Source: Halocatena halophila | Lineage (GTDB): Archaea > Halobacteriota > Halobacteria > Halobacteriales > Haloarculaceae | Direction: 5' to 3' | Assembly: GCA_027563145.1 (NCBI GenBank) | Contig: CP071306.1 | Coordinates: 1,550,001 to 1,614,000 of the forward strand | DNA: 64,000 bases | Shown here: in pieces, positions 26,811 to 35,738 of the stretch | Layout: every line of letters begins with the position of its first letter | Numbering within the stretch: position 1 is the stretch's first letter | Notes under the pieces: model-generated | The model's input: only the letters and a program-made list of their open reading frames with translations | Databases searched by the model: none | What the model was told of the DNA's origin: nothing | Program-made: the position numbers and the translations under genes

Positions 26811-29800
26811 ATGAGCCAGCCAGACCACTCCGCGTCCGCAGCAGAGATCACCATTCCGATCAAACGAACCGAGGCGGACACCCTCGAAGGGCGACTGACC
26901 GAGAACGCCTACAACAACATCTTGCCCGCGCGATATCTCCGCCAGGACGCTGATGGGAATCTGACCGAGTCCCAGGAGGAGCTGTTCGAGCGGATCGCCA
27001 AAAACGTCGCCCTGGCAGAAGCCGTCTTCGAGAGTCGTCGTCGCGACACCGAAATCGCAGTGACGCCGGACCAGCTCAAACCCGACCATCCTCGTCGCGA
27101 TGAGCTTGCAAGCGACGTGTTCGGTGCTGGCGTGCAAATCGGCGACGATACCGAAACCGCGCTTTCTGTCTACAACGTCAATAAGTTCGCCTACGACACG
27201 GTCGTTCCAGAGCTTCCAGCAGAGATTCGTGAGCACGTCGAAACGACCGCCGAAACGTTCCAGGAACAGATGGAACGGCTCTCGTTTATTCCAAACTCGC
27301 CGACGATCATGAACGCCGGCGACGAACTCCAGCAACTGTCTGCGTGTTTCGTCATGTCGCCCGACGACGATCTGACCGACATCCACGAAACCGCCAAAAA
27401 CGCCGCAGAAGTCTTCCAGAGCGGTGGCGGCTGTGGCTATGCGTTCTGGCAGCTCCGGCCGTACGGCGACGCAGTCGGCTCGACCGGCGGGATCGCGTCG
27501 GGGCCGATCACGTTCATGCGAACGTACGATCAGCTGTGTGAAACGATCGCGCAGGGGGGAACCCGTCGTGGCGCACAGATGGGCGTGATGCGGGTTTCAC
27601 ACCCGGACGTGATCGAGTTCATCCACTCCAAAAACAAGGACGTTTCACTGGCCCACTGTCTTCGATTGAACGATCCGGACGACTACACGTACACCTCCTT
27701 CAGCGAGGCGCTTGAGGAGGCCCGTAGCCTCATCGATGAAGACGGCCGCGTTCCCAAACACCTCCGCAACGCTGTCGAGGGTCATCTCTCCAACTTCAAC
27801 ATCTCTGTGGGCGTTACTGACGGCTTCATGGACGCGCTGTACGCCGGCGAGGAGTTCACGTTCACGAATCCACGCACCGAAGAGCCACACATTGCTACCG
27901 CGGAAACGAAAGAGATGTACGCCCGCTACGATCTGGGTGAGTACGTCGAGGTTGGTGAGGAACTCTCCATTCCTGCTGAACTCATCTGGGAGCGCATCAT
28001 CCAGGGCGCACACGAAAACGGAGAACCCGGCGTTATCTATCTCGAACGGGTGAACAAAGAGCATTCATTCGATATTTCCGAGAACCCAGACCATAAGATT
28101 TTAGCAACAAACCCCTGTGGTGAACAGCCGTTGGAGGAGTATGAGGCCTGTAACCTCGGCCACATCAATCTCTCCACGCTGGCTGCAGAGGATGCGCCGG
28201 ACTGGCGTGTCTGGAACGATGAGCACGGTGAGGCGTACGACTCCCAGGAAGCCGCCGTCGAGGCGTTCCTCGAGGCGTCGCTTGCCACCGAGGAGTTCGA
28301 CCGGCGCATCGAGATCGGAACCCGGTTCCTCGAGAACGTCGTGACCATGTCGGACTTCCCTGTTGATGAGATCGAAGAAAAGGTCCGCGATATGCGAAAG
28401 ATCGGACTGGGAATCATGGGGCTGGCCCAGCTCTACATCCAGCTCGGCGTTCGCTATGGCTCCGATGTGGGCAACGAGATCGCTCGCCAGATCATGGTCC
28501 ACATCAACCACGAATCGAAGTGGACCTCCCACGAGCTCGCCGAAGAACGGGGCAGCTTCAACGACTGGTACGACTCGAAGTACGCCAATCCGACCGCCTA
28601 CGCCGAGTGGTTCGAACACCACACTGGCCTTTCGGCCGACGACTGGGCGGATGGATTCCCGATCAGAAATCACAACACCGTCACTATTGCCCCAACCGGC
28701 ACCACCTCCATGGTTGGCAACACGACGGGTGGCTGTGAGCCGATCTACAACGTCGCCTACTACAAGAACGTCTCCGACGACGTGCAGGGCGATGAGATGC
28801 TCGTCGAGTTCGACGATTACTTCCTGCGCGTGTTAGAGGCAAACGACATCGACGTGGATGCAGTCAAAGAGGAGGCCATCGAACAGATGGCAGCCAACGA
28901 GTTCGACGGGATTGACTCGCTCACCACGGTTCCGGCTGCGATCAGCGAGCTGTTCGTCGTCACCGCTGACATCTCTGCCAAAGAGCACGCTGCCGTCCAG
29001 TGTGCGTGTCAGGCTGGCGTTGATTCCTCTATTTCGAAGACGGTGAACGCGCCGCACGACTCAACGAAGGCGGACGCTCGTGAGGTGTTCGAGTACATCT
29101 ACGATCATGGTGGGAAAGGCGTCACCTACTACCGCGACGGGACGCGCTCGAAGCAGGTGTTGACCACACGCGCCGATAATGCTGAATTCGCCGACGAGAA
29201 CGAGGCTGCCGCCGTCATCGTCGAGCAGATTCAGCAGGCGTTTGGCGACATCGAGACGTTCCTCGAGAACGAGACCGTCCAGGAGACACAGAAGCTGAAT
29301 ATCGAGGAACTGCTCAAGGGCCGCACGGGCACCGCCTACGCCCGCGAACGGCCACGACCTGACGTGCTCAGTGGTGTGACCCAGCGCATCGATACGGGCT
29401 ACGGAAAGATGTACGTCAACATCAACGAGGACGAAAGCGGCGAGCCGTTCGAGCTGTTCGCCACGATTGGTAATTCCGGTGGCTTTACCGCCTCGTTCAC
29501 CGAGGGACTGGCAAAGACGATCAGCTATGCGCTCCGCTCTGGCGTGGATCCGTACGAGATCGCCGAGGATCTCCAGGGAATTCGCAGTCCGAAAGTCGCC
29601 TGGGATAAGGGCGAGCAGATCAACTCCATTCCGGATGCGATCGGTGTAGCGATGCGTCGCTATCTCGACGACGAGATCGATAAGCCCTATCCACAACAAC
29701 AGCCACTGACGGAGGTGGCCGAGGCGAGCGATGAGGATGGCCACTCGGACACACAATCACTGATCGATGCGGGTGAGAGTCCAGAGTGTCCGGACTGCGG

Positions 29801-29867
29801 TTCGATGTCGCTGTATTTCAGCGAAGGGTGTAAAACCTGTGAGAGCTGTGGCTGGTCGGAGTGCTGA
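26811..29867 (+). CDS. nrdJ: adenosylcobalamin-dependent ribonucleotide reductase (class II)
   Basis: The 1018-residue enzyme reduces ribonucleotides to deoxyribonucleotides using a B12-derived thiyl radical. Visible features are an N-terminal ATP-cone-like region (PIKRTEADTLEGRLTENAYN), SACFVMSPDDDL with active-site C179, the NPCGE radical-site motif (N434, C436, E438), IAPTGTTSMVGNTTGGCEP and VQCACQAGVDSS. The C-terminal 26 residues (993-1018) contain six cysteines arranged as zinc ribbon and shuttle pair, CPDCG and CKTCESCG. No start other than ATG 26811 suits the N terminus. A 37-residue zinc-finger gene follows 43 bases downstream. Confidence 0.96.
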   Translation: MSQPDHSASAAEITIPIKRTEADTLEGRLTENAYNNILPARYLRQDADGNLTESQEELFERIAKNVALAEAVFESRRRDTEIAVTPDQLKPDHPRRDELASDVFGAGVQIGDDTETALSVYNVNKFAYDTVVPELPAEIREHVETTAETFQEQMERLSFIPNSPTIMNAGDELQQLSACFVMSPDDDLTDIHETAKNAAEVFQSGGGCGYAFWQLRPYGDAVGSTGGIASGPITFMRTYDQLCETIAQGGTRRGAQMGVMRVSHPDVIEFIHSKNKDVSLAHCLRLNDPDDYTYTSFSEALEEARSLIDEDGRVPKHLRNAVEGHLSNFNISVGVTDGFMDALYAGEEFTFTNPRTEEPHIATAETKEMYARYDLGEYVEVGEELSIPAELIWERIIQGAHENGEPGVIYLERVNKEHSFDISENPDHKILATNPCGEQPLEEYEACNLGHINLSTLAAEDAPDWRVWNDEHGEAYDSQEAAVEAFLEASLATEEFDRRIEIGTRFLENVVTMSDFPVDEIEEKVRDMRKIGLGIMGLAQLYIQLGVRYGSDVGNEIARQIMVHINHESKWTSHELAEERGSFNDWYDSKYANPTAYAEWFEHHTGLSADDWADGFPIRNHNTVTIAPTGTTSMVGNTTGGCEPIYNVAYYKNVSDDVQGDEMLVEFDDYFLRVLEANDIDVDAVKEEAIEQMAANEFDGIDSLTTVPAAISELFVVTADISAKEHAAVQCACQAGVDSSISKTVNAPHDSTKADAREVFEYIYDHGGKGVTYYRDGTRSKQVLTTRADNAEFADENEAAAVIVEQIQQAFGDIETFLENETVQETQKLNIEELLKGRTGTAYARERPRPDVLSGVTQRIDTGYGKMYVNINEDESGEPFELFATIGNSGGFTASFTEGLAKTISYALRSGVDPYEIAEDLQGIRSPKVAWDKGEQINSIPDAIGVAMRRYLDDEIDKPYPQQQPLTEVAEASDEDGHSDTQSLIDAGESPECPDCGSMSLYFSEGCKTCESCGWSEC

Positions 29868-29910
29868 TTCGACCGCAATCGTTTGAACGACACGGGTCGT
29901 AATCTCTCCC

Positions 29911-30024
29911 ATGCCGGCTGGCCGACCCTGTCCACTCTGTGAGCGTCCGATGGCCCATCGCCACTGCAAATATGTCTGTCCAGCTCACGGCGTGGTATAC
30001 GACTGTTCGGACACGTTCTGGTGA
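29911..30024 (+). CDS. zinc-finger microprotein, 37 aa
   Basis: This frame (MPAGRPCPLCERPMAH then RHCKYVCPAHGVVYDCSDTFW) has CPLC, two His, CKYVC and a final Cys, giving enough ligands for one or two zinc sites, and ends just after DTFW. Haloarchaea carry a conserved family of such one-domain zinc-finger proteins (I believe the HVO_2523 type), and this matches its HCKYVCP-HGVVYDC core. It lies 43 bases after nrdJ, so co-transcription is likely. A zinc or redox role linked with deoxyribonucleotide supply is conceivable but untested. Confidence 0.75.
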   Translation: MPAGRPCPLCERPMAHRHCKYVCPAHGVVYDCSDTFW

Positions 30025-30026
30025 GC

Positions 30027-30620
30027 TCACGCGAGCAAGTGACTGTCGAGATACGCATCAAGTGCGTCTCTGAGCTCTCCGAGCGAACGATCACTTCGTG
30101 AGACTCGATCAACGCGCCCACCACGAATGAGTGCGACGAGCAATCTGGCGGTTTCATTAGGATCAACCGCGCGGAACTGCCCCTGCTCGATACCGGTTTC
30201 GATAAAGCCCGCAATAGTTTCTTTGAGCAACCCATCGATCCGATCGAACTGCTCGCGAAACGACTCGTGGTGGGGAGCCTGCGCACGGAGTTCGAGAAGA
30301 ACTACGTGAAATTCGTATCCCGATTCGTCGAGGTCGCGAGGAAGTACCCGGTCGAAAAAGGCCCTGAGCTGTGCGTTTGCGTCCTGTTCTTCTACCACGG
30401 ACACGTCAGTCGCAAACTCTTCGATTACATACCCCAGAAAGGTACTCAACAGGTCATCCTTGTCGTCATAGTGATAATATAGTGATGACTTGCTCATTGT
30501 CAGTTCGTCGGCGATTTTCGCCATCGATAGCGCTGCGTAGCCGTGTTCGCACAGCGCTGTGTACGTGGCCGCCATGATCGCTGATTGAGAATCCTCCGGA
30601 GAGTCACCTGAGAACGACAT
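30027..30620 (-). CDS. TetR/AcrR family regulator
   Basis: The start MSFSGDSPEDSQSAIM avoids 19 upstream codons that would overlap the divergent promoter. Residues about 10-60 form the TetR helix-turn-helix: AIMAATYTALCEHGYAALSM, then KIADELTMSKSSLYYHYDDK, the hallmark second helix with YYHYDDKDDL. The remaining about 130 residues are the helical ligand-binding domain. It is divergent from the cytochrome P450 gene and probably represses it, with the palindrome at 30692-30705 as likely site; this is inference from arrangement. The inducer is unknown and may be a P450 substrate. Confidence 0.9.
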   Translation of the reverse strand: MSFSGDSPEDSQSAIMAATYTALCEHGYAALSMAKIADELTMSKSSLYYHYDDKDDLLSTFLGYVIEEFATDVSVVEEQDANAQLRAFFDRVLPRDLDESGYEFHVVLLELRAQAPHHESFREQFDRIDGLLKETIAGFIETGIEQGQFRAVDPNETARLLVALIRGGRVDRVSRSDRSLGELRDALDAYLDSHLLA

Positions 30621-30691
30621 GATATCGGTCGAATGGGATGTCACAAAGAAGTAAGTTCCGGCTTGAATCCAACCCATAATTCTACAAGCCC

Positions 30692-30705
30692 ACCGAACGT
30701 TCAGT
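30692..30705. promoter_or_regulatory. TetR-type palindrome in front of the P450 gene, candidate operator
   Basis: ACCGAACGTTCAGT is an imperfect inverted repeat (12 of 14 positions) of the kind bound by TetR-family regulators. It lies 6-19 bases before the P450 ATG, between a TATA-like CATAATTC (about 30676-30683) and the start codon, where a bound repressor would block transcription. Confidence 0.5.
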
Positions 30706-30710
30706 CAGTA

Positions 30711-31910
30711 ATGCCATCGACTGACCAGGCAGTCTCGCTCATCACGCCACCGGCTGCAATCAACACCACCGAGGGACAGCTTGAGCCGTTCGAATGGTAC
30801 GCTACGATGCGTTCGAACGAGCCGGTCAGGTTCGACGAGGACCGACAGACATGGGACGTATTTCGCTACGAGACTGTTGATCGAATCCTGCGGGATCCAG
30901 AGACGTTCGCATCGGATCTCACGCTCGCGGCTGTCCAGTCACCACAGATCGGAAGCGACGAAACCACGACGATGTTGCGGGCAGATCCACCAGCACACGA
31001 GCGACTCCGCGGATTCGTGAACGACCGGTTCCAGCCGGGAGCGATTGGCGAGTATCGGGATCGGATCGAGACCCGAACCGAGGAGTTGCTTGACGACCTC
31101 GAGAGAGACACGACGTTCGATCTGGTAGAATCATTCGCGTATCCACTGCCGGTCACTATCATCGCAGAATTACTCGACATTCCAACAGAAAACCGAGCAC
31201 AGTTCAAGGCGTGGTCGGACGCACTCATAGCGCGGCCAACCGAACCGACCAATGGTGCTCGTGAGCGGAATGCACACCGGCGCTATGAGGCCTGGACCGA
31301 AATGCGGTCGTTTTTCGGCGAATTGCTCGAGGAACGCCATGGAGAAAGCAGATCGGATCTCGTGGCGCTCGCAGCGAACGCAGACGACCTCACTCGTGAC
31401 GAACGGATCGGGTTCTGTATCCTGTTGCTCATTGCAGGGAACGTGACAACGACAAATCTGATCACGAACGCGATCTGGTGTTTCGCCGAGGAAGGGGTGC
31501 TCGATGCGGTGCAGTCGGGCGAATTCGATCGAAAGCGGGCAATCGATGAGGTGTTACGGTATCGCTCACCGGTACAGCTGTTGCGCCGAGTCGCTACGAC
31601 AGACCTAACGCTTGGAGGGAAACAGATTGCTGCCGGCGATCGAGTGACACCATGGATTGGCTCGGCAAACCGCGACTCCGATCGATTCGACGATCCATCG
31701 AAGTTTGTCCCGTCTCGACATCCAAATCCACATCTTGCCTTCGGACGCGGGATTCACTACTGTCTTGGTGCTCCCCTTGCGCGTATCGAAGCCGACGTTG
31801 CGATCGGTCGGTTGCTCGACCGATTCGAAACGATCGAGCCAACACTCTCGACACTATCACCTCGGCCAACATTCCACGGACTGACCGAGCTACAGTGTAC
31901 CGTCGAGTAG
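30711..31910 (+). CDS. cytochrome P450
   Basis: The 399-residue protein shows a class I bacterial-type P450: the I-helix LLIAGNVTTTNLI with an acid-alcohol-like TT pair, the EVLRYRS ExxR motif (E280, R283) and the heme loop HLAFGRGIHYCLGAPLA with the axial Cys C351. It would hydroxylate a small lipophilic substrate using electrons from a ferredoxin; no reductase is adjacent. The start at 30711 (MPSTDQAVSLITPP) gives a normal length. The I-helix has Asn where many P450s have Gly/Asp (AGNVTT rather than AGxDTT), so oxygen activation may differ. Confidence 0.92.
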   Translation: MPSTDQAVSLITPPAAINTTEGQLEPFEWYATMRSNEPVRFDEDRQTWDVFRYETVDRILRDPETFASDLTLAAVQSPQIGSDETTTMLRADPPAHERLRGFVNDRFQPGAIGEYRDRIETRTEELLDDLERDTTFDLVESFAYPLPVTIIAELLDIPTENRAQFKAWSDALIARPTEPTNGARERNAHRRYEAWTEMRSFFGELLEERHGESRSDLVALAANADDLTRDERIGFCILLLIAGNVTTTNLITNAIWCFAEEGVLDAVQSGEFDRKRAIDEVLRYRSPVQLLRRVATTDLTLGGKQIAAGDRVTPWIGSANRDSDRFDDPSKFVPSRHPNPHLAFGRGIHYCLGAPLARIEADVAIGRLLDRFETIEPTLSTLSPRPTFHGLTELQCTVE

Positions 31911-31989
31911 TTGCTCTATTCGTCAATACCCCGGTTGGACGCTTCGACCAACCACAACGTATTACGTTCAACCGTCGATAATCACGGGT

Positions 31990-32346
31990 GTGACCGAGGA
32001 TCCAGTGGAACTGGGAGTGCAGTTGCTGGCGCGACTTGAGCACGCAGAGCTCTCGCTGGCCGAGCTCATCGACCGACTCGAGATGATTACCACCCATCCC
32101 GCCACCACCAGGGCGATCCTCGACACCGCAGAAACCAGGGGGATCATCGAACGCGACGGCGACACTGTACGGCCAACGAGTGGGCAGTTTCTCTCGTTCG
32201 AGAGCGATGTGATCACCAAAACGGGAGAATTTGACTGTCGTCGGTGTGGGACGACGATCTCGACGGGCTATTTCATGCAGTTGCCTGCTGGCGAACACGG
32301 GCCCTTTGGTTCGACGTGCATCCGGAAGGTGACGGGCCGCGATTGA
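31990..32346 (+). CDS. haloarchaeal DUF5830-like zinc protein, 118 aa
   Basis: The GTG start gives MTEDPVELGVQLLARLE. The N-terminal 70 residues look like a winged helix (LSLAELIDRLEMITTHPATT, AILDTAETRGIIERDGDTVRP). The second half has FDCRRCGTTISTGYF and GSTCIRKVTG, providing three Cys for a small zinc site. The C terminus GEHGPFGSTCIRKVTGRD is the strongly conserved end of a haloarchaeal family that I recall as DUF5830. It may be a DNA-binding regulator. It ends about 50 bases before the tRNA gene on the same strand. Confidence 0.7.
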   Translation: MTEDPVELGVQLLARLEHAELSLAELIDRLEMITTHPATTRAILDTAETRGIIERDGDTVRPTSGQFLSFESDVITKTGEFDCRRCGTTISTGYFMQLPAGEHGPFGSTCIRKVTGRD

Positions 32347-32397
32347 GTGCATCGAATTGAGAAGGTTAAAGTCCAACAGGGGGTAAGGGATTACTGC

Positions 32398-32533
32398 GCC
32401 CGGGTGGCTTAGCTGGACATAGCGCCGCACTCATAGGGTAACACCGTGCGGTACCACCGCCTCCCTGGGGTTGCCGTCGCAACCCCATACCTGGGATATG
32501 CGGAGATCGTGGGTTCGGAGCCCACCCCGGGCA
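32398..32533 (+). tRNA. elongator tRNA-Met(CAU) with intron
   Basis: GCCCGGG (32398-32404) pairs with CCCGGGC (32526-32532) as acceptor stem, with A as discriminator. The D arm (GCTTAGC..TAGC), anticodon stem CCGCA/TGCGG, variable AGATC, and T arm GTGGG-TTCGGAG-CCCAC are all present. The anticodon loop reads CTCATA plus a 3' A, anticodon CAT. An intron of about 62 bases (about 32436-32497, boundaries plus or minus 1) interrupts the loop after position 37. Elongator tRNA-Met of haloarchaea is known to carry an intron here, cut by the splicing endonuclease at a bulge-helix-bulge. Confidence 0.93.
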
Positions 32534-32605
32534 TTCTTCATTACGATTGACTGCGAAAGCAAGCGATTGCGAAACACTGTTACTCCGGCTATCACCAGTT
32601 CAGCC

Positions 32606-33682
32606 ATGGGAATGGATCTCTCTTCGTCTCGTCGCGACGCCATCGATCGTCGATGGCGTGCTGTGGTCCTCATAGCGGTATTTCTCTCAACGGCATTCAT
32701 CTGGGCACTCACACGGCTGTGGACGGTCACAGGAACGAATCCGTCCGGCAAACCGGCAGCCGATTTCACCAGAATCTGGCAACCGCTCGCCGATCGAGTG
32801 CTCGCAGGCGCTCCCTTGTACAGTTCCGGCGTTGCGGACAACAAACCACCGCTGTTTCTTGCCGTCGATATCGTGACTGGCTTTGCACCGTCACACGCTG
32901 GGGCGTTTATTCTCCTCACGGGCCTCATCAACGGTCTCGTCGCCGTTGTGCTCTGGCGGCTCGGGCGACAGTATGACCGCGAATTTGCTGGCGTGTTGGC
33001 CGGGGTGCTGTATCTGGCGTTTGTGCCACTGTTCGATGGACAGTTCATTCAGGCTGGGTCGTACACCGTGTTGTTCGTATTGCTCGCCGTGCACGCCAAT
33101 CGGGCGATGCTGAGTGGCGTCTGGATCGCCGTTGCTGGGTTATTTTATCAGTATGCCGTGTTGCTCGTCCCTGTCGTGTTCGGCCTGCGACTCACTCAAG
33201 ATAGGCACACGCCAGTTCGTCGTGGACTGTACTACTGCTTTGGCGGACTCGTAACCGTAGGCCTGGTGTTTCTGGGCGTAGCGCTCCTCTGGTCTCCACG
33301 GAGCGCACTGCTTGGCCTCCACTGGTCGTTTGGGCTGCCGACCGGTGTCACGAGTGCGCCAGTCCAATCGTTTACGACCGAGCCAGCGACCTACGCCAGT
33401 GGGTTGTGGTTGTTCACCAACCCGAGCAAGTGGGCAGAGGAGATGAGCCACGCCCTGGGCTTTCTCATCCCGCTGCTCATTCCTGTCGGGGTTGCACTTC
33501 GAACGGTGCAGTGGCGGATTGCTGATGGTTCTCTCATCTCCCATGCAGTGGTGCTCACCGTCGCTTCGACCATTCCATTGGTAATCAGAACGTATCTGGA
33601 CTACGTAGTCCTCCTGTTGCCGTTCGTCTGTCTTCTCGCAGCGATTGGACTCATCAAGCTGTTCGAGGCCGCTGACGCGTAG
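32606..33682 (+). CDS. polytopic membrane glycosyltransferase-like protein (GT39/DolP-sugar type)
   Basis: The 358-residue protein has about ten hydrophobic helices. The first outside loop carries ADFTRIWQPLADRVLAGAPL followed by DNKPPLFLAVDIV; the DNKPP pattern is characteristic of dolichyl-phosphate-sugar glycosyltransferases of the GT-C fold. It might transfer a sugar from a lipid carrier to a protein or lipid outside the membrane, as in S-layer N-glycosylation. The start at 32606 (MGMDLSSSRRDAIDRR) avoids the tRNA gene, into which the longer frame would run. No other glycosylation gene is nearby. Confidence 0.7.
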   Translation: MGMDLSSSRRDAIDRRWRAVVLIAVFLSTAFIWALTRLWTVTGTNPSGKPAADFTRIWQPLADRVLAGAPLYSSGVADNKPPLFLAVDIVTGFAPSHAGAFILLTGLINGLVAVVLWRLGRQYDREFAGVLAGVLYLAFVPLFDGQFIQAGSYTVLFVLLAVHANRAMLSGVWIAVAGLFYQYAVLLVPVVFGLRLTQDRHTPVRRGLYYCFGGLVTVGLVFLGVALLWSPRSALLGLHWSFGLPTGVTSAPVQSFTTEPATYASGLWLFTNPSKWAEEMSHALGFLIPLLIPVGVALRTVQWRIADGSLISHAVVLTVASTIPLVIRTYLDYVVLLLPFVCLLAAIGLIKLFEAADA

Positions 33683-33734
33683 TGTTAGTCCACTATGATT
33701 ACTGTCCAAAGCGACGACCGAAGGTTCACAGCTC

Positions 33735-34184
33735 TCAATCGTTCGTCTGTTCGTCTGGGTGCACCAACCCGAAATGATGGCGGAGTTGAGCGTAGCCACC
33801 ATGCCAGACGAGCAGATAGCTGATCGGTAGCAACGCAAGAACGATACCGGGGGTGTAAAAAACCTGTACGAACGGATCTGGCGGAAGGACTGTTGTTCCA
33901 ACGAGCAACGCCGTCACCGGTGGAAGTCCGAGCGTCCCGAGTAACCGCTCGCGTCGTGATGGTGGCTGATTTCGCGGGCCAAGTCGATGGCGGACGAGGA
34001 GATAGACGAGTCCAAACGGAGCAAAGAAGAAAAACACCGACCCCCAGCGCTCAGGATGTGGCTGGCCACGGGCGGCCACGTCATGGGAGACCCAGCGCGA
34101 GACACAGACGCCACTGCAGAGGATGAGGAAGGTCACGACGAGAGCGGATTGAACGCCAAGCGACCCACTGATAGACGGTTCCAT
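33735..34184 (-). CDS. membrane protein, 149 aa
   Basis: Four hydrophobic helices: near the N terminus (SALVVTFLILCSGVCVS), then SVFFFFAPFGLVYLLVRHR, LGLPPVTALLVGTTVL and GIVLALLPISYLLVWHGGY. The segment DPFVQVFYTPGIV and the HGGYAQLRHHF end are distinctive but not recognised. ATG at 34184 is chosen because a T-rich TATA-like element (about 34207-34217) is 28 bases upstream; ATG at 34202 is an alternative. It converges with the glycosyltransferase-like gene, 52 bases apart. Confidence 0.5.
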   Translation of the reverse strand: MEPSISGSLGVQSALVVTFLILCSGVCVSRWVSHDVAARGQPHPERWGSVFFFFAPFGLVYLLVRHRLGPRNQPPSRRERLLGTLGLPPVTALLVGTTVLPPDPFVQVFYTPGIVLALLPISYLLVWHGGYAQLRHHFGLVHPDEQTND

Positions 34185-34604
34185 GGATGGTAGTAACGTC
34201 ATGATGGATGAAAAAACGTCCCACCTGCTCATGCGCTACTGGTTGCGGTTCGGGTGAGACTGCAATTTCACCATCGGTTCTCCGTTCCGGCCGACCCCAC
34301 ACCAGACGGCGGTAATAGGTTGATTACCCTGTTGTTCTCGCCGATGGGCTTTTGACTGTAGCTGTCAAACACGAACATGGTCTCTGGCCAGTGATTGGAG
34401 ACCAATCGATGGGTACTACCGACCCGTCGTGTACATTCTTGGATAGCGGTGCTGGCCGAACAAACGGCCGGCCAGTGTCGTTCTACCACAGATCACCGGC
34501 CTTGAGCACCCAGTCTGGACCCCAGTAACAACAAAACGGTGTATTCTAGAATGGCCTCGAATCCGAGGCTAAACGGCTAACCGTTCGTCCCCGCCGGATA
34601 GCCC
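34185..34604. other. geneless region before the enolase-superfamily gene
   Basis: About 420 bases with no gene I can support. It contains short inverted repeats such as GGCCGGCC near 34470. A minus-strand frame around 34268-34489 has no good start context or family signal. Nothing else seen. Confidence 0.4.
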
Positions 34605-35699
34605 ATGCAGATAGCGAACGTCACCCAGTATCACCTCGAACACCCTATGGACGAGCCCTTCTACCCAACGTGGATTCCGGAGTATCCACAATCGGTCCAC
34701 GAGTGTGAGCTGTTCGAGATCGAAACGGACGACGGGATCACGGGGTACGCGGCGAGTCCGAGTTTCGCCGGCGGACTCGACTACGAAGCCCCGCTCTCGT
34801 ACTTTCTGCTGGGCGAAGATCCACACAATATCACCGGTATCCGCAAGAAACTCGAGTCCATTGGGCTGATCGGGCCACGTAGTTGGCACGTCGAGCACGC
34901 GCTGTGGGATATCATCGGGAAAGATGCCGGAAAGCCAGTGTACGAACTGCTCGGTGGGGAACATGCCGAGATTCCTGTGTACGCATCGACCGGTCAAGTG
35001 ATGGATACAGACGAGCGGATTGAGTACATTGAACGGCGAATCGCCGAGGGATTCGAGGCCGTGAAACTCCGAATCACCGAGCCAGAACAGACGGAAATCG
35101 TCCGGGAAATTCGCGAGGCGTTTCCCGAACTGACGCTGATGGTCGATGCGAACAAGGGATGGGCCGTGCGCGTGATGGACGACGAAACAGCCTGGAGCTA
35201 CAGCGACGCACTGGCCGTTGCTCGTGATCTCGAATCGATCGGTGGTGTCGCGTGGCTCGAAGAGCCGCTCGATCGTCACGATTTCGATGGCTATGCTCGA
35301 TTACGCGAGGCGACTGACATCGCGATTGCCGGCGGAGAGTTCGATGATGGCGTCTGGCAGCTCCACGAAGCGCTCAAGCGCGGGGCGTACGACATCATCC
35401 AGCCCGATGCAGCGCTGGCAACAGGGATTGAGGGGGGCAAGGAGATTGCGGCACACGCGGCCCAGAACGGCGTCGAATTCGTCCCCCACACCTGGACGAA
35501 CGGGCTCGGCTTCGTTGCGAATCTCCATCTCGTGTGTGCCGTTGGCGGACGCTGGTGTGAGTACTCTATCGAACCGCCCTGGACGCCAGCCGTCCGCGAT
35601 TTCATGCTCACCGAGCCGCTCACGCAGGAGGATGGGACGATTGCCCCACCCAGTGAGCCAGGACTCGGCGTCGAAATCGACCCAGCCGTCCTCGACTGA
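34605..35699 (+). CDS. mandelate racemase/muconate lactonizing-type enolase superfamily enzyme
   Basis: The 364-residue protein has the enolase superfamily two-domain fold: an N-terminal capping domain (ELFEIETDDGITGYAAS) and a barrel with metal ligands D in LMVDANKGW, E in WLEEPLD and the GGE segment IAIAGGEFDD, plus the base-position His in EFVPHTWTNGLG. In mandelate racemase relatives a KxK motif supplies the other base; here the strand reads AVKLRI, K-x-R. It probably abstracts the alpha proton of a sugar acid, acting as dehydratase or racemase. The substrate cannot be assigned. The next gene, sufS, is not functionally related. Confidence 0.85.
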   Translation: MQIANVTQYHLEHPMDEPFYPTWIPEYPQSVHECELFEIETDDGITGYAASPSFAGGLDYEAPLSYFLLGEDPHNITGIRKKLESIGLIGPRSWHVEHALWDIIGKDAGKPVYELLGGEHAEIPVYASTGQVMDTDERIEYIERRIAEGFEAVKLRITEPEQTEIVREIREAFPELTLMVDANKGWAVRVMDDETAWSYSDALAVARDLESIGGVAWLEEPLDRHDFDGYARLREATDIAIAGGEFDDGVWQLHEALKRGAYDIIQPDAALATGIEGGKEIAAHAAQNGVEFVPHTWTNGLGFVANLHLVCAVGGRWCEYSIEPPWTPAVRDFMLTEPLTQEDGTIAPPSEPGLGVEIDPAVLD

Positions 35700-35738
35700 C
35701 CGAAGCAGTGTTTTGTCTGGGGGACTTTCGTTCAGGTA

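Noticed and set aside
34268..34489. 73-aa minus-strand frame in the region before the enolase-superfamily gene
   Set aside because: No start context or homology recognised; considered as a transposase remnant but no transposase motif could be identified.
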